From Spirochaetota bacterium (GTDB lineage: Bacteria > Spirochaetota > Spirochaetia > Treponematales > Treponemataceae), in the NCBI GenBank assembly GCA_023398165.1, contig JAEWSQ010000005.1:62001-126000 (forward strand): a stretch of 64,000 nt of DNA, in the 5' to 3' direction. The translations under genes and the position numbers were made by a program. Numbering within the stretch: the first letter of the stretch is position 1; each line of letters opens with the position of its first letter. This document shows, piece by piece, positions 1 to 7,649 of the stretch. The notes beneath the pieces were generated by a model. It was given only the letters and a program-made list of their open reading frames with translations. It ran no database searches and was not told the origin of the DNA.

Positions 1-1
1 C

Positions 2-1000
2 TACCGCGGATTCCTTGGAGTACTGTCTCATTATTTATCCGGATTTGTCGGTGAATCAGACCCTATAGGATCAGATCTTTTTTTACGGAGACACTTCGGT
101 ATTCCGGCCTTTGGTTCAAAAATTACTGAAACGCAGCGGGGTATTACAGGAACAAAAATATACCCTATGTCCGGTATAGGCGGTTCATATGTTCTGCGTC
201 TTCCATTCAATATGGCCTCCGGAGTATATCTCTACTATAATAAGACCAGTCTGCTTCAAAATGTCCCTGTCGTTCCGGATCCCGCTGACGAAACAACGCC
301 TGCCGGGGAAGGGACTGCTGAAACAGTCACGATACCCCAAATGGTTGATAATGAAAGCCTGAATATTGATATGCGTTTTGCAGGAGCATGGCCGGTTATC
401 AACCTGGATTTTGCCGCAGGTTTTACGCTTCCTTTTGAAAAAACAGATTCCAATGAGCAAAAAGTAATTCTTCTCATACGCCGTGCTGATCTTCATACCG
501 GTCTTTCAATGTTTATAGGAAGCAGCTACACTTCTTCACTCCTCTTTCAGGCAGGCATTATTAAACTGATATTCAATCCCAATGAAACGAATAATGAAAA
601 AGTTCTTGCATTTGAAGATGTCTACATTCTGATTGAGCCGCGTTTTGTGGCAAAAAACGTAGGGTTTGCATTTACGCTGTATAATATACCGCCTGAAGTT
701 TCTGAACGTCTTTTTTATATATCAAACCCGCTGGGTGTTAATGTTTCAATGTATTCATCCAATATTCAGATACTCGGTAAACCGTCTCAATTCGGCGTAC
801 ATGTAACACTCTCGGTTCCCCAGTCAACTATTCAGATTACTCCCGATATGCTTAATCTTCAGGTTGCCCCTTTTGGAACTATGAATGTCGGCGGCGGAAA
901 ACTTGATGCTGCAGTAATGTGCAATGTTCTGGGTATTACTAATTTTACTACCTTTTTACAGCATACAAGATTTTCAATCGGTTATAAGGTGCAGTTATGA
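2..1000 (+). CDS. Putative outer-membrane/envelope beta-barrel protein (5' end outside window)
   Basis: The reading frame is open from the left edge of the window (base 2) through to the stop at 1000, so the true start lies upstream and about 332 residues are visible. An internal ATG at 167 could be mistaken for the start, but the frame upstream of it is uninterrupted and protein-like. The sequence is rich in alternating hydrophobic/polar strands with many aromatic residues and ends in a strand-like segment (FSIGYKVQL), which suggests a beta-barrel or beta-rich envelope protein. It overlaps the next gene by ATGA and the two are probably translated together. I do not recognise a named family. 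The function is unknown. Confidence 0.7.
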   Translation, partial: YRGFLGVLSHYLSGFVGESDPIGSDLFLRRHFGIPAFGSKITETQRGITGTKIYPMSGIGGSYVLRLPFNMASGVYLYYNKTSLLQNVPVVPDPADETTPAGEGTAETVTIPQMVDNESLNIDMRFAGAWPVINLDFAAGFTLPFEKTDSNEQKVILLIRRADLHTGLSMFIGSSYTSSLLFQAGIIKLIFNPNETNNEKVLAFEDVYILIEPRFVAKNVGFAFTLYNIPPEVSERLFYISNPLGVNVSMYSSNIQILGKPSQFGVHVTLSVPQSTIQITPDMLNLQVAPFGTMNVGGGKLDAAVMCNVLGITNFTTFLQHTRFSIGYKVQL

Positions 1001-1767
1001 TGAACTGGAGACAGTTCCTGTCCGCTGTTTTTCTCATTTTCTCAATCTCTTTTGCTTTTGCTTTAGACTTCTCTGTTGAAACCCATTACGATACATTTGA
1101 CAGAACAAAAACCTCTGGAACGATAGGGTTCTCATTCACCCTGACAGAACAGCTGACCAACACTGCATTCATTGATGCCAATCTGCTGTATAAAAATGCA
1201 GGTCAGTATGCCGCTTACTGTACGGGGAATTTAAAAGCCGGAATTGCATCTTTGGGTGCAGGCGTCATTTATGATATTTATAATCAGGTAATCACACCAG
1301 GATTAATTACTGATGCCGAAATAAAACTGGGAAAATCGGTTCTTGCAGGGGGAACATATTTTATTACCTTTACTCCTGAAAATATTTTTAAAGATTATGC
1401 CCAGCAGGCATCAGGTTTTCTGAGGGTGAAATTAGCCAACACCTACCTCACATCGGGGTATGAATACCGTCAGGTTAAAATTCAGAATTTAAAAAATATT
1501 TCACACGGAACTACATTTGACATTCTGGCTTATGATACCAATTCTCCCATCACAATGGGGTTATCTTCCGCTGTAAAGATTTTTTTGAGTGAAGCGGATG
1601 CCTCATACTTTGATTTTACGATCAACGCGGGAGGCAGCTTTGAAATTGACACTAAAACGTTCGGATCGTATTTTATTAAAGCAGGCGCCAATATATTCAC
1701 CTTCTCTGCTGCAACGCAAAAAGTACCGTTCAATATAAGTATTGGCGCCCGATTTAAAGCTGAATAA
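997..1767 (+). CDS. Putative exported beta-barrel envelope protein
   Basis: A 256-residue protein with a clear signal peptide (hydrophobic stretch VFLIFSISFAFA, likely cleaved after FALA around residue 23). The mature part is made of short amphipathic strands with glycine turns and ends with FNISIGARFKAE, the pattern expected of a small outer-membrane beta-barrel. The start codon overlaps the preceding gene's stop (ATGA at 997-1000), so the pair is translationally coupled and probably belongs to one surface structure. The gene converges on dapL with only six bases between stops. No catalytic motif is seen and the family is not recognised. Confidence 0.7.
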   Translation: MMNWRQFLSAVFLIFSISFAFALDFSVETHYDTFDRTKTSGTIGFSFTLTEQLTNTAFIDANLLYKNAGQYAAYCTGNLKAGIASLGAGVIYDIYNQVITPGLITDAEIKLGKSVLAGGTYFITFTPENIFKDYAQQASGFLRVKLANTYLTSGYEYRQVKIQNLKNISHGTTFDILAYDTNSPITMGLSSAVKIFLSEADASYFDFTINAGGSFEIDTKTFGSYFIKAGANIFTFSAATQKVPFNISIGARFKAE

Positions 1768-1773
1768 ACATTC

Positions 1774-3006
1774 TTATAATGCGAGCTTTGAAAGCCGCTT
1801 TACCGCCTCAAGGATATCTTTCCTGTGCCCGAATGAGCTGAAGCGGACAAAACTTTCGCCCGCAGGTCCGAAACCTGAGCCCGGCGTTGTTACCACATGG
1901 CACTGATCGAGAATCGCATCGAAAACATCCCAGCTTTTCTTTCCGGGAAATTTTACCCAAAGATACGGAGCATTGCCTTCTCCATATACTTCCACTTTTA
2001 AAGCCTTGAAATTCGGACTCTGTAAGCCTTCCTTAATGATACGCGCATTTTCAAGATAATAATCAGTTATTTCCCTCATTTCCTTAAGCCCTTCACTATC
2101 CAGCGAAGCAATTCCGCCCTGCTGTGCAATATTCGAGGCTCCGTTAAAGAATGTATTGGTCAGACGGCTCCAAACGGAACTTACTTTTATTCCGTCTTCA
2201 AAGACGAGTTCCTGGGGAATTATTGTCCATCCTAAACGGACGCCTGTAAAACCCACGGGTTTTGAAAAAGAGTTTACTTCTATTGCGCAGGTTCTTGATC
2301 CTTCTATTTCAAAAATACTGCGGGGAAGTGAGGGATCCCGTATAAAAGCAAAATATGCCGCATCAAATAGAATTATACAGCCGTTGTCATTCGCAAACTG
2401 TACCAGAGCTGAAAGCTCCTCACGCGTTGCGACTGCACCGGTGGGATTATTCGGAGAGCAGAAATATAGTAAGCTGTTCTTTTTTACTTTTAAAAGATCC
2501 GGGAAAAAATTATTCTCAGGAACACAGCTCATGTAGGTTATTTCCGGGTAGCCGTTTACACCCGAGGGTGAACGTCCGGCAGCTCCTACCATTACAGAAC
2601 CGTCTACATAAACCGGGTAGGCAGGATCCTGTACGGCTACGCTGACATCGGATCCGAACATCTGCTGTAGTCTTCCTACATCGCATTTTGCACCGTCAGA
2701 AACAAAGACTTCATCAGGTTTCACAGCATCATTGTATAGAACATGAGCAATTTTTTCCCGTAAAGAGTACATTCCGGCTGAATCGTCTCCGTAGCCGGAA
2801 TATCCGTCTGAGGTTCCAAGATTTTCCACATATTTTTTCATCGCTTCAACAATGTGAGGTGTTAACGGCTCAGTAGTGTTGCCAATACCCAGACTGATAA
2901 GTTTTGCATCAGGATGAGATGCCGCATAGGCCTTCCGCCGTTTTGCTATTTCCGGAAACAGATAGCCTGAAGCCAGATTTGTAAAAGACTTGTTTCGTTT
3001 AATCAT
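1774..3006 (-). CDS. dapL: LL-diaminopimelate aminotransferase
   Basis: A 410-residue class I/II PLP aminotransferase of the DapL type, which converts tetrahydrodipicolinate directly to LL-diaminopimelate using glutamate and bypasses the succinylase/acetylase routes. Diagnostic segments are LISLGIGNTTEPLTP near the N-terminus, SDGAKCDVGRLQQMFG (about 103-118), the PLP-site CSPNNPTGA (about 183-191) and the lysine-containing NSFSKPVGFTGVRLGW, with Lys249 the expected Schiff-base residue. Length matches the family (about 410). It lies 44 bases downstream of the leuB-like gene on the same strand. A possible own promoter (TATAGT -10) and a GAGGT ribosome site lie in that gap. Confidence 0.93.
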   Translation of the reverse strand: MIKRNKSFTNLASGYLFPEIAKRRKAYAASHPDAKLISLGIGNTTEPLTPHIVEAMKKYVENLGTSDGYSGYGDDSAGMYSLREKIAHVLYNDAVKPDEVFVSDGAKCDVGRLQQMFGSDVSVAVQDPAYPVYVDGSVMVGAAGRSPSGVNGYPEITYMSCVPENNFFPDLLKVKKNSLLYFCSPNNPTGAVATREELSALVQFANDNGCIILFDAAYFAFIRDPSLPRSIFEIEGSRTCAIEVNSFSKPVGFTGVRLGWTIIPQELVFEDGIKVSSVWSRLTNTFFNGASNIAQQGGIASLDSEGLKEMREITDYYLENARIIKEGLQSPNFKALKVEVYGEGNAPYLWVKFPGKKSWDVFDAILDQCHVVTTPGSGFGPAGESFVRFSSFGHRKDILEAVKRLSKLAL

Positions 3007-3050
3007 AAAAAAATACCTCTGTCGGAACTATAGCAAAAAAATAATTTTAT

Positions 3051-4145
3051 TTAAAGACTATCCATTTCTTTCAGTACTTCATCACAGAAAGCCTGTGTTC
3101 CGACACACCGGTAATTCCTATATACATCAGGATTCGTACTGCACAGGTCGTATGTCCTGATTCCCTTTGCAATGACATTTTCAACAGCCCTCTCGATGAG
3201 AAGCGCTTCTTCATCGAGCGTAAGGGAATGACGCAGAAGGAGGGCTGCAGACAGTATTGCGGCAGCAGGATTTGCAGAATTTTTTCCCTCAAGATGGGGA
3301 GCTGAACCGTGAAGAGGTCCGTATAATCCCGGGCATCCGCTTTCGCCTACGGCTCCTGAGGGTATCAGACCTATGGAACCGGACATCTCTCCTGCAATAT
3401 CGGTTAGTATATCGCCGAACAGTGTATTTGTGACAATAACATCAAAACGGGAAGGATTACGGAGCATTAAGCGGCAGGCCTTATTGATGTGCAAATACTC
3501 AACGTTAATATCAGGAAAATCAAAGGAGACAGATTTCATAACATCGCGCCAAAGCCTGCTCGATTCAAGGATATTTGCCTTATCTGCAAGACAAAGCCGT
3601 TTGTCCCTTGACCGGGCTGCCTCACAGGCAATCCGAAGAACTTTGCAGATCTGATCTTCGGTGTAATGTTCGGTATCCCATGCTGATGTACCGTATACAC
3701 TTAAACCCCTTTCCCCGTTATAGATTCCGCTTGTAAGCTCATTAATAATGAGAAAATTAAAACCATGCGACAATATTTCATCTTTCAGAGGACTCGCGTT
3801 TTTTAGGGATTGTAAAAACCGGACAGGACGAAAAGAAGCATTAAGATCAAGCCCTTTGCGTAGTTCCAGTAAAGCGCGTTCGGGACGGACGGAATTCGGC
3901 AGAGAATCCCAAGCAGGGCCTCCGAACGGACCGGAAAGGACGGCATTTGTTCTTCTGCATTCAAAAAGCACCTCGCACGGGAAGGGTTCCCCTGCCTGGT
4001 CTATTGCTTTTCCGCCTGCGGTAAGCGTTGTATAGGAAACTTTGTGACCGAACCGCATAGTCACAGCATCAATTACACGAACAGCTTCGTGAATAATATC
4101 CGGACCTATCCCGTCACCAGGGATAAGAGCGATAGTTATCTTCAT
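3051..4145 (-). CDS. leuB: 3-isopropylmalate dehydrogenase-like beta-decarboxylating dehydrogenase with altered active site
   Basis: A 364-residue isocitrate/isopropylmalate dehydrogenase-family protein. The start at 4145 gives the family N-terminus MKITIALIPGDGIGPD; a longer frame reaching 4241 would add a non-homologous leader. Conserved features are the two substrate arginines (R96, R106), Tyr142, Lys189 in ADKANIL, Asp245/Asp249 in FGDILTD and the NAD-site segment GPLHGSAPH. Two residues that are nearly invariant in LeuB differ: the arginine of RELTGGIYFG is Asn135 (INELTSGIYNG), and the metal-binding aspartate of VDNAAM is Asn221 (HINKAC). No leuA, leuC or leuD is nearby. The protein may be a diverged LeuB, an enzyme with another 2-hydroxyacid substrate, or inactive. 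Confidence 0.75.
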   Translation of the reverse strand: MKITIALIPGDGIGPDIIHEAVRVIDAVTMRFGHKVSYTTLTAGGKAIDQAGEPFPCEVLFECRRTNAVLSGPFGGPAWDSLPNSVRPERALLELRKGLDLNASFRPVRFLQSLKNASPLKDEILSHGFNFLIINELTSGIYNGERGLSVYGTSAWDTEHYTEDQICKVLRIACEAARSRDKRLCLADKANILESSRLWRDVMKSVSFDFPDINVEYLHINKACRLMLRNPSRFDVIVTNTLFGDILTDIAGEMSGSIGLIPSGAVGESGCPGLYGPLHGSAPHLEGKNSANPAAAILSAALLLRHSLTLDEEALLIERAVENVIAKGIRTYDLCSTNPDVYRNYRCVGTQAFCDEVLKEMDSL

Positions 4146-4239
4146 ATCTTTCAAAAACCTTAAGCGGACAAAAAATGCTGTAAACTCAATTACGGATACT
4201 AACAAAAAAATGGAAAAAAGTAAAGATAAGGGGTAAAGC

Positions 4240-4284
4240 ATGGAAATTGAGGTAAATATCAGTTACTATACATGGAATGAATAG
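4240..4284 (+). promoter_or_regulatory. Possible 14-codon upstream ORF coupling translation of recO
   Basis: An ATG at 4240 follows a good ribosome site (AAGGGG, 4229-4233 region) and opens a 14-codon frame (MEIEVNISYYTWNE) ending at TAG 4282-4284. The recO ATG at 4277 lies inside its end, and recO has no evident ribosome site of its own. Terminating ribosomes could therefore re-initiate on recO. This is an inference from layout only. Confidence 0.35.
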
Positions 4285-5041
4285 AAATTGGAGTACAAAG
4301 GCGCAGGTTTTATCGGTACAGCACAGCGGTGAAGACAACAGAAATGTTACCCTTCTGACTCAGGAAAAAGGTGTCATACAGGCAGTATTGTACGGCGGAC
4401 CTAAAAGCAGACTGAGGTCGCTTGTGTCGCCGTATCACTTCGGAACTGCCTGGCTTTACACCGATGAGGTACGCCATACCACAAAAATTGCCGATTTTGA
4501 TGTTCTTTCATACCGGAGTGAAATCCGGGAAAATTTGTTTAAAACCTGTGCGGCAGGTCTTTGCGCCGAGCTTGTGTCCAAAACGCACAGCGGTACGGAT
4601 TTTTCCGATATCTGGCTTTATACTTCAAGTTTTCTTGACGGTATATGCGTTGTAAACGAAACTGAAGCAAGAACTGCACTGCTCAGGTTTTTATGGCGGT
4701 ATTTATTTCTTCTTGGTTTTCAGCCGGATCCCTGCCGCTGTGAGCGCTGCGGGGAGAATATGTGTGCTATCGGAGCAAAAACCAAGGTATTTTACAGTCT
4801 TCATGAGTCTGCTTTTTACTGCAGCGACTGTTCGATGTATTACAAGGAAAACCCCGGATTTTTGCTTGGCCGGGAGAGCGTTGCTTACCTAAAAGCACTG
4901 ACAACGGAAAAACCCGGATTCGTAAGAACTATTAAACTTTCGCAGGAATCATACGTGGAGCTTCAGGACTTCGTACTTCACCTGCTGACAGGTTTTCTGG
5001 AAAGCAAACTTAATTCCCTCGATATTCTTCTGCGTTTTTAA
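4277..5041 (+). CDS. recO: DNA repair protein RecO
   Basis: A 254-residue protein matching RecO, the recombination mediator that with RecR helps load RecA on SSB-coated single strands. The N-terminal OB-fold pattern is present (TKAQVLSVQHSGEDNRNVTLLTQEKG), followed by a helical domain and a four-cysteine zinc module (C-x2-C around CERCGENMC and a second C-x2-C in YCSDC) in the middle. Length is normal (about 240-260). It is transcribed divergently from the leuB-like gene and followed within six bases by a terminator hairpin, so it is probably monocistronic. The start overlaps the end of a short upstream ORF. Confidence 0.9.
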   Translation: MNRNWSTKAQVLSVQHSGEDNRNVTLLTQEKGVIQAVLYGGPKSRLRSLVSPYHFGTAWLYTDEVRHTTKIADFDVLSYRSEIRENLFKTCAAGLCAELVSKTHSGTDFSDIWLYTSSFLDGICVVNETEARTALLRFLWRYLFLLGFQPDPCRCERCGENMCAIGAKTKVFYSLHESAFYCSDCSMYYKENPGFLLGRESVAYLKALTTEKPGFVRTIKLSQESYVELQDFVLHLLTGFLESKLNSLDILLRF

Positions 5042-5046
5042 ACCAT

Positions 5047-5075
5047 AAAAAAACCTGCTGTAAAGCAGGTTTTTT
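5047..5075 (+). terminator. Rho-independent terminator after recO
   Basis: A-run, stem ACCTGCT/AGCAGGT with a short GTAA loop, then a run of six T. It starts six bases after the recO stop. The symmetric A- and T-runs would let it work on both strands. Confidence 0.75.
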
Positions 5076-5226
5076 GGAGGTGGGGAGAATCTCAGCTTCC
5101 AGTCGATGACTTCATGTCATCTTCTTTCAGCCCGCCCTCCTTCACTGCCGGCGGCTTCCATGCCGCCTTTTCTTCGCATTCGCTCAGCGTTCATTCGGGG
5201 AGTTCAATTCTCCCCACCTCTACAAA

Positions 5227-5256
5227 TAAAAAAACCTACTGTAAAGCAGGTTTTTT
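5227..5256 (-). terminator. Terminator of the tmRNA gene
   Basis: On the minus strand the hairpin ACCTGC-tttaca-GTAGGT (one G-T pair) followed by seven T begins directly after the tmRNA acceptor stem. It is the second copy of the hairpin found after recO. Confidence 0.75.
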
Positions 5257-5608
5257 GGAGGTGGGGAGAATTGAACTCCCGTCCGGATGTGCGGGCCAGG
5301 AACGTCTACAGGTTTAGCTGGGCGAGGTGATTGTCGGGAACCGGTGACAGCACAGCAAGCGTCGATTCCGTATTCCAGTAGTTTTCCCCTTTACCGTCTG
5401 GACCCGGTAAAGGGTAAGCTCCGGTCAGTGACAGAAATTCGGACCGTTCAGAGCGGCACAATCCGGTTTCCGCGCTCTGCTAACTAAGCAGCGAGAGCGT
5501 AATTGTCGTTTGTTTCGGCAATTATAGGTTTTTGCCTGTTTAGAGGACAGACGGCCTCACCTGCAGCTCAAGACCGCGAATCACTCCCGTCGAAACCGGT
5601 GCACCCCC
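5256..5608 (-). ncRNA. ssrA: Transfer-messenger RNA (tmRNA)
   Basis: A one-piece tmRNA of about 353 nt that rescues stalled ribosomes and tags nascent proteins for degradation. The 5' end GGGGGUG (from 5608) pairs with the 3' CACCUCC (5263-5257), giving a seven-pair acceptor stem with discriminator A at 5256; CCA is not encoded. Conserved 5' sequence GUGCACCGGUUUCGACGGG and a T-arm (GGGAGUUCAAUUCUCCC) are present. The tag frame at 5519-5487 encodes AETNDNYALAA with UAG at 5486-5484, and GCC is the resume codon. Stretches after the tag can form the usual pseudoknots. The 3' end is duplicated downstream (see the 5045-5271 repeat). Confidence 0.95.
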
Positions 5609-5648
5609 GGTTACGGGCTATAAGACGGCTGTCTTAATCAGCACCGTA

Positions 5649-5677
5649 AATGTATGTATTATTATTGGAAAAGTCAA
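5649..5677 (-). promoter_or_regulatory. Sigma-70-type promoter of ssrA
   Basis: Minus strand: TTGACT (5677-5672), 17-bp spacer, TACATT (5654-5649). This would start a transcript about 35 nt before the mature tmRNA 5' end, consistent with RNase P trimming of a short leader. Confidence 0.6.
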
Positions 5678-5849
5678 GTAATGAATGTCTTTACCTTATC
5701 GGCTAAAAATGCTATTCTTTACCATATTATGCGTTTTAACGCATTTTCTTAGCAAATACCCGGAAACTAACCGAACAGCAGTACGTTTTTTCCGGTTAAA
5801 ATATGACGGAAATGATATACGTATCATTTCTAAAACCACAAAGGTGATT

Positions 5850-7619
5850 ATGGATTTTAATGAATTCTCTCTGCACGAAACCCTTATGAAGGGCATAGCC
5901 GATGCAGGCTATGTTACGTGCACCCCTGTTCAGGAACAGGTTCTCAAGGGCTCCCTCGACGGAGCAGATTTGTATGTGCAGTCCCAGACCGGCACTGGAA
6001 AAACAGCAGCCTACCTTATATCAGTTGTACAGGAATTATTAACACGGGATGACATGAAGGGTAAAAAAGCACTTATTATGGTTCCTACCCGTGAACTGGC
6101 TGTACAGGTTGAGCAGGAGGCAAAGTGCCTGAGCTCTCACACGGGTTTAAAATGTGCAAGCTTTTACGGCGGTGTCGGCTATACGAGGCAGACTGAACAG
6201 CTGAAGAAAGATGTTGAAATTCTAGTGGGAACACCGGGACGTGTCATTGACTTACAGGAATCCGGTACGATGGATCTGAGCAATGTAGGGTTCCTCGTTG
6301 TCGATGAAGCCGACCGCATGTTTGATATGGGTTTTTATCCTGATTTACGCAAACTGATAAAGATTCTTCCCTCAGCACAGAGCAGACAGACAATGCTTTT
6401 CAGTGCAACTCTTAATACCTATGTTAAAAACCTTGCATGGGAGTACACCGAGGATGCTAAAGAAATAACCATCGAATGCGAGCAGATCACCGTTGATGAG
6501 ATTGATCAGGTTCTGGTTCATGTTTCAAGCGATCAAAAAATGCAGCTGCTTTTAGGAATTCTTCATAATGAAAAACCTGAAAGCACTATTGTGTTCTGCA
6601 ATACAAAGCGTTCATGCGAAGTTATTTCAAAAAGACTTTCCATAAACGGCATTGAAAGCGAGTTTATTATTGGAGATCTTCCCCAGTCAAAAAGACTTCA
6701 GGTTCTTGAGTCTTTCAAACGCGGGTCTTTACGCTGCCTTGTTGCAACCGATGTTGCAGCCCGCGGAATCGATGTTAACGATTTGGCAATGGTCATAAAC
6801 TACGATCTTCCTAATGAAAGTGAAAACTATGTTCACCGGATCGGCAGAACCGCGAGAGCGGGTAAATCAGGAAAGGCGTATACATTCTGCAGCGAGCAGG
6901 ATGTGTATAACCTTCCTGCAATTGAAAAATACATTGAAAAACAGATACCTTCCACAGTCGCAACTGATGATATGCTCGCTACTGATAAGAGCGCAGGTAT
7001 GTATATTAAAACCGATTCTTACGGTGATGATTACTCAGACAGAAGCCAAAGAGGAAGGAGCGGTTCCAGAACACGTGCAAGAGAGCCAAGATCTTCTCAA
7101 GGGCGTACAGAAAACAGAAGCAGAGCTCCTTCTCAGAAAAAATATGAGAATTCTGCTGATAGATCTTCCGGCAGGAGAAATGACAGACCGTATGATGAAA
7201 AAAATTACGGCGGACGAGGAAACGGACAGGGATCAAACCGTCCTTCGTATTCTGACAGGAACAAAAAGTCTTATGAAACACGCAATGACCAGAAGCGGTT
7301 TGCGCCTAAAGAAGCAGTTTCTGCAGCACGGGGAGATCTAAGCGCTCTTCCATTTGAAGAAAGAATGAAGCTTTACAAAGAAAAATACGGATTAAATGCA
7401 GAACAGACAAAAAAAGCAGCTCCCGGGGGGAAAACACCTCCTTCAAAAAAAGCTGCGCATAAACCGTCTGATAAAAAATCTATTCCGCAAAAAAACAATG
7501 CGGGAGCCGTAACCTGCAAACAACACGGGGCTAAAGTGCAGCACACGGTACCGTCTGTTAAAAAAGAAGAGAAGAAAGGTATTTTTTCAAAACTTGTTTC
7601 TATTTTCAAAAAAAAGTAA
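5850..7619 (+). CDS. DEAD-box ATP-dependent RNA helicase with basic low-complexity tail
   Basis: A 589-residue RhlE/CsdA-like RNA helicase. ATG 5850 is chosen because AAGGTG lies seven bases upstream and the protein then begins at the Q-motif region; the open frame extends to 5685 but adds a non-homologous leader. Motifs in order: Q motif (CTPVQEQ), Walker A SQTGTGKT (about 44-51), PTRELAVQ, GTPGR, DEAD in VDEADRMFDMGF, SAT, IVFCNTK, ATDVAARGID and HRIGRTARAG. From about residue 390 to the end the protein is disordered, rich in R, S, G, D and K with RGS/RGG-like patches, ending in a lysine cluster, typical of RNA-binding tails. The ABC-F gene follows 30 bases downstream, so the two may share a role in ribosome or RNA handling. 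Confidence 0.9.
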   Translation: MDFNEFSLHETLMKGIADAGYVTCTPVQEQVLKGSLDGADLYVQSQTGTGKTAAYLISVVQELLTRDDMKGKKALIMVPTRELAVQVEQEAKCLSSHTGLKCASFYGGVGYTRQTEQLKKDVEILVGTPGRVIDLQESGTMDLSNVGFLVVDEADRMFDMGFYPDLRKLIKILPSAQSRQTMLFSATLNTYVKNLAWEYTEDAKEITIECEQITVDEIDQVLVHVSSDQKMQLLLGILHNEKPESTIVFCNTKRSCEVISKRLSINGIESEFIIGDLPQSKRLQVLESFKRGSLRCLVATDVAARGIDVNDLAMVINYDLPNESENYVHRIGRTARAGKSGKAYTFCSEQDVYNLPAIEKYIEKQIPSTVATDDMLATDKSAGMYIKTDSYGDDYSDRSQRGRSGSRTRAREPRSSQGRTENRSRAPSQKKYENSADRSSGRRNDRPYDEKNYGGRGNGQGSNRPSYSDRNKKSYETRNDQKRFAPKEAVSAARGDLSALPFEERMKLYKEKYGLNAEQTKKAAPGGKTPPSKKAAHKPSDKKSIPQKNNAGAVTCKQHGAKVQHTVPSVKKEEKKGIFSKLVSIFKKK

Positions 7620-7649
7620 GGAATTCCATTTTGTACCAAGGAGATATTG

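Larger units (their letters stand above)
5045..5271. repeat. Hairpin-rich small repeat element flanked by 46-bp direct copies of the tmRNA 3' end
   Basis: Bases 5045-5090 and 5226-5271 are direct repeats of 46 bp with one mismatch. Each contains a terminator hairpin and the last bases of the tmRNA acceptor stem. Between them lies 135 bp carrying two perfect hairpins (GATGAC-ttcat-GTCATC near 5105 and GGCGGC-ttccat-GCCGCC near 5152) and an inverted 23-nt copy of the tmRNA T-arm/acceptor (5198-5220). The layout resembles a small element inserted at, or duplicated from, the ssrA 3' end. There is no ORF of note inside. Confidence 0.7.

Noticed and set aside
167..1000. ATG 167 as start of the first gene
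   Set aside because: The frame is open and protein-like from base 2, so the gene begins before the window.
5076..5222. A possible tRNA gene with acceptor-like ends
   Set aside because: The ends match the tmRNA acceptor and T-arm, but no D-arm or anticodon stem-loop can be placed between them; it is better read as a repeat element.
6814..7341. 175-codon frame inside the helicase gene
   Set aside because: It is a second frame over the basic low-complexity tail of the helicase and has no ribosome site or motif.
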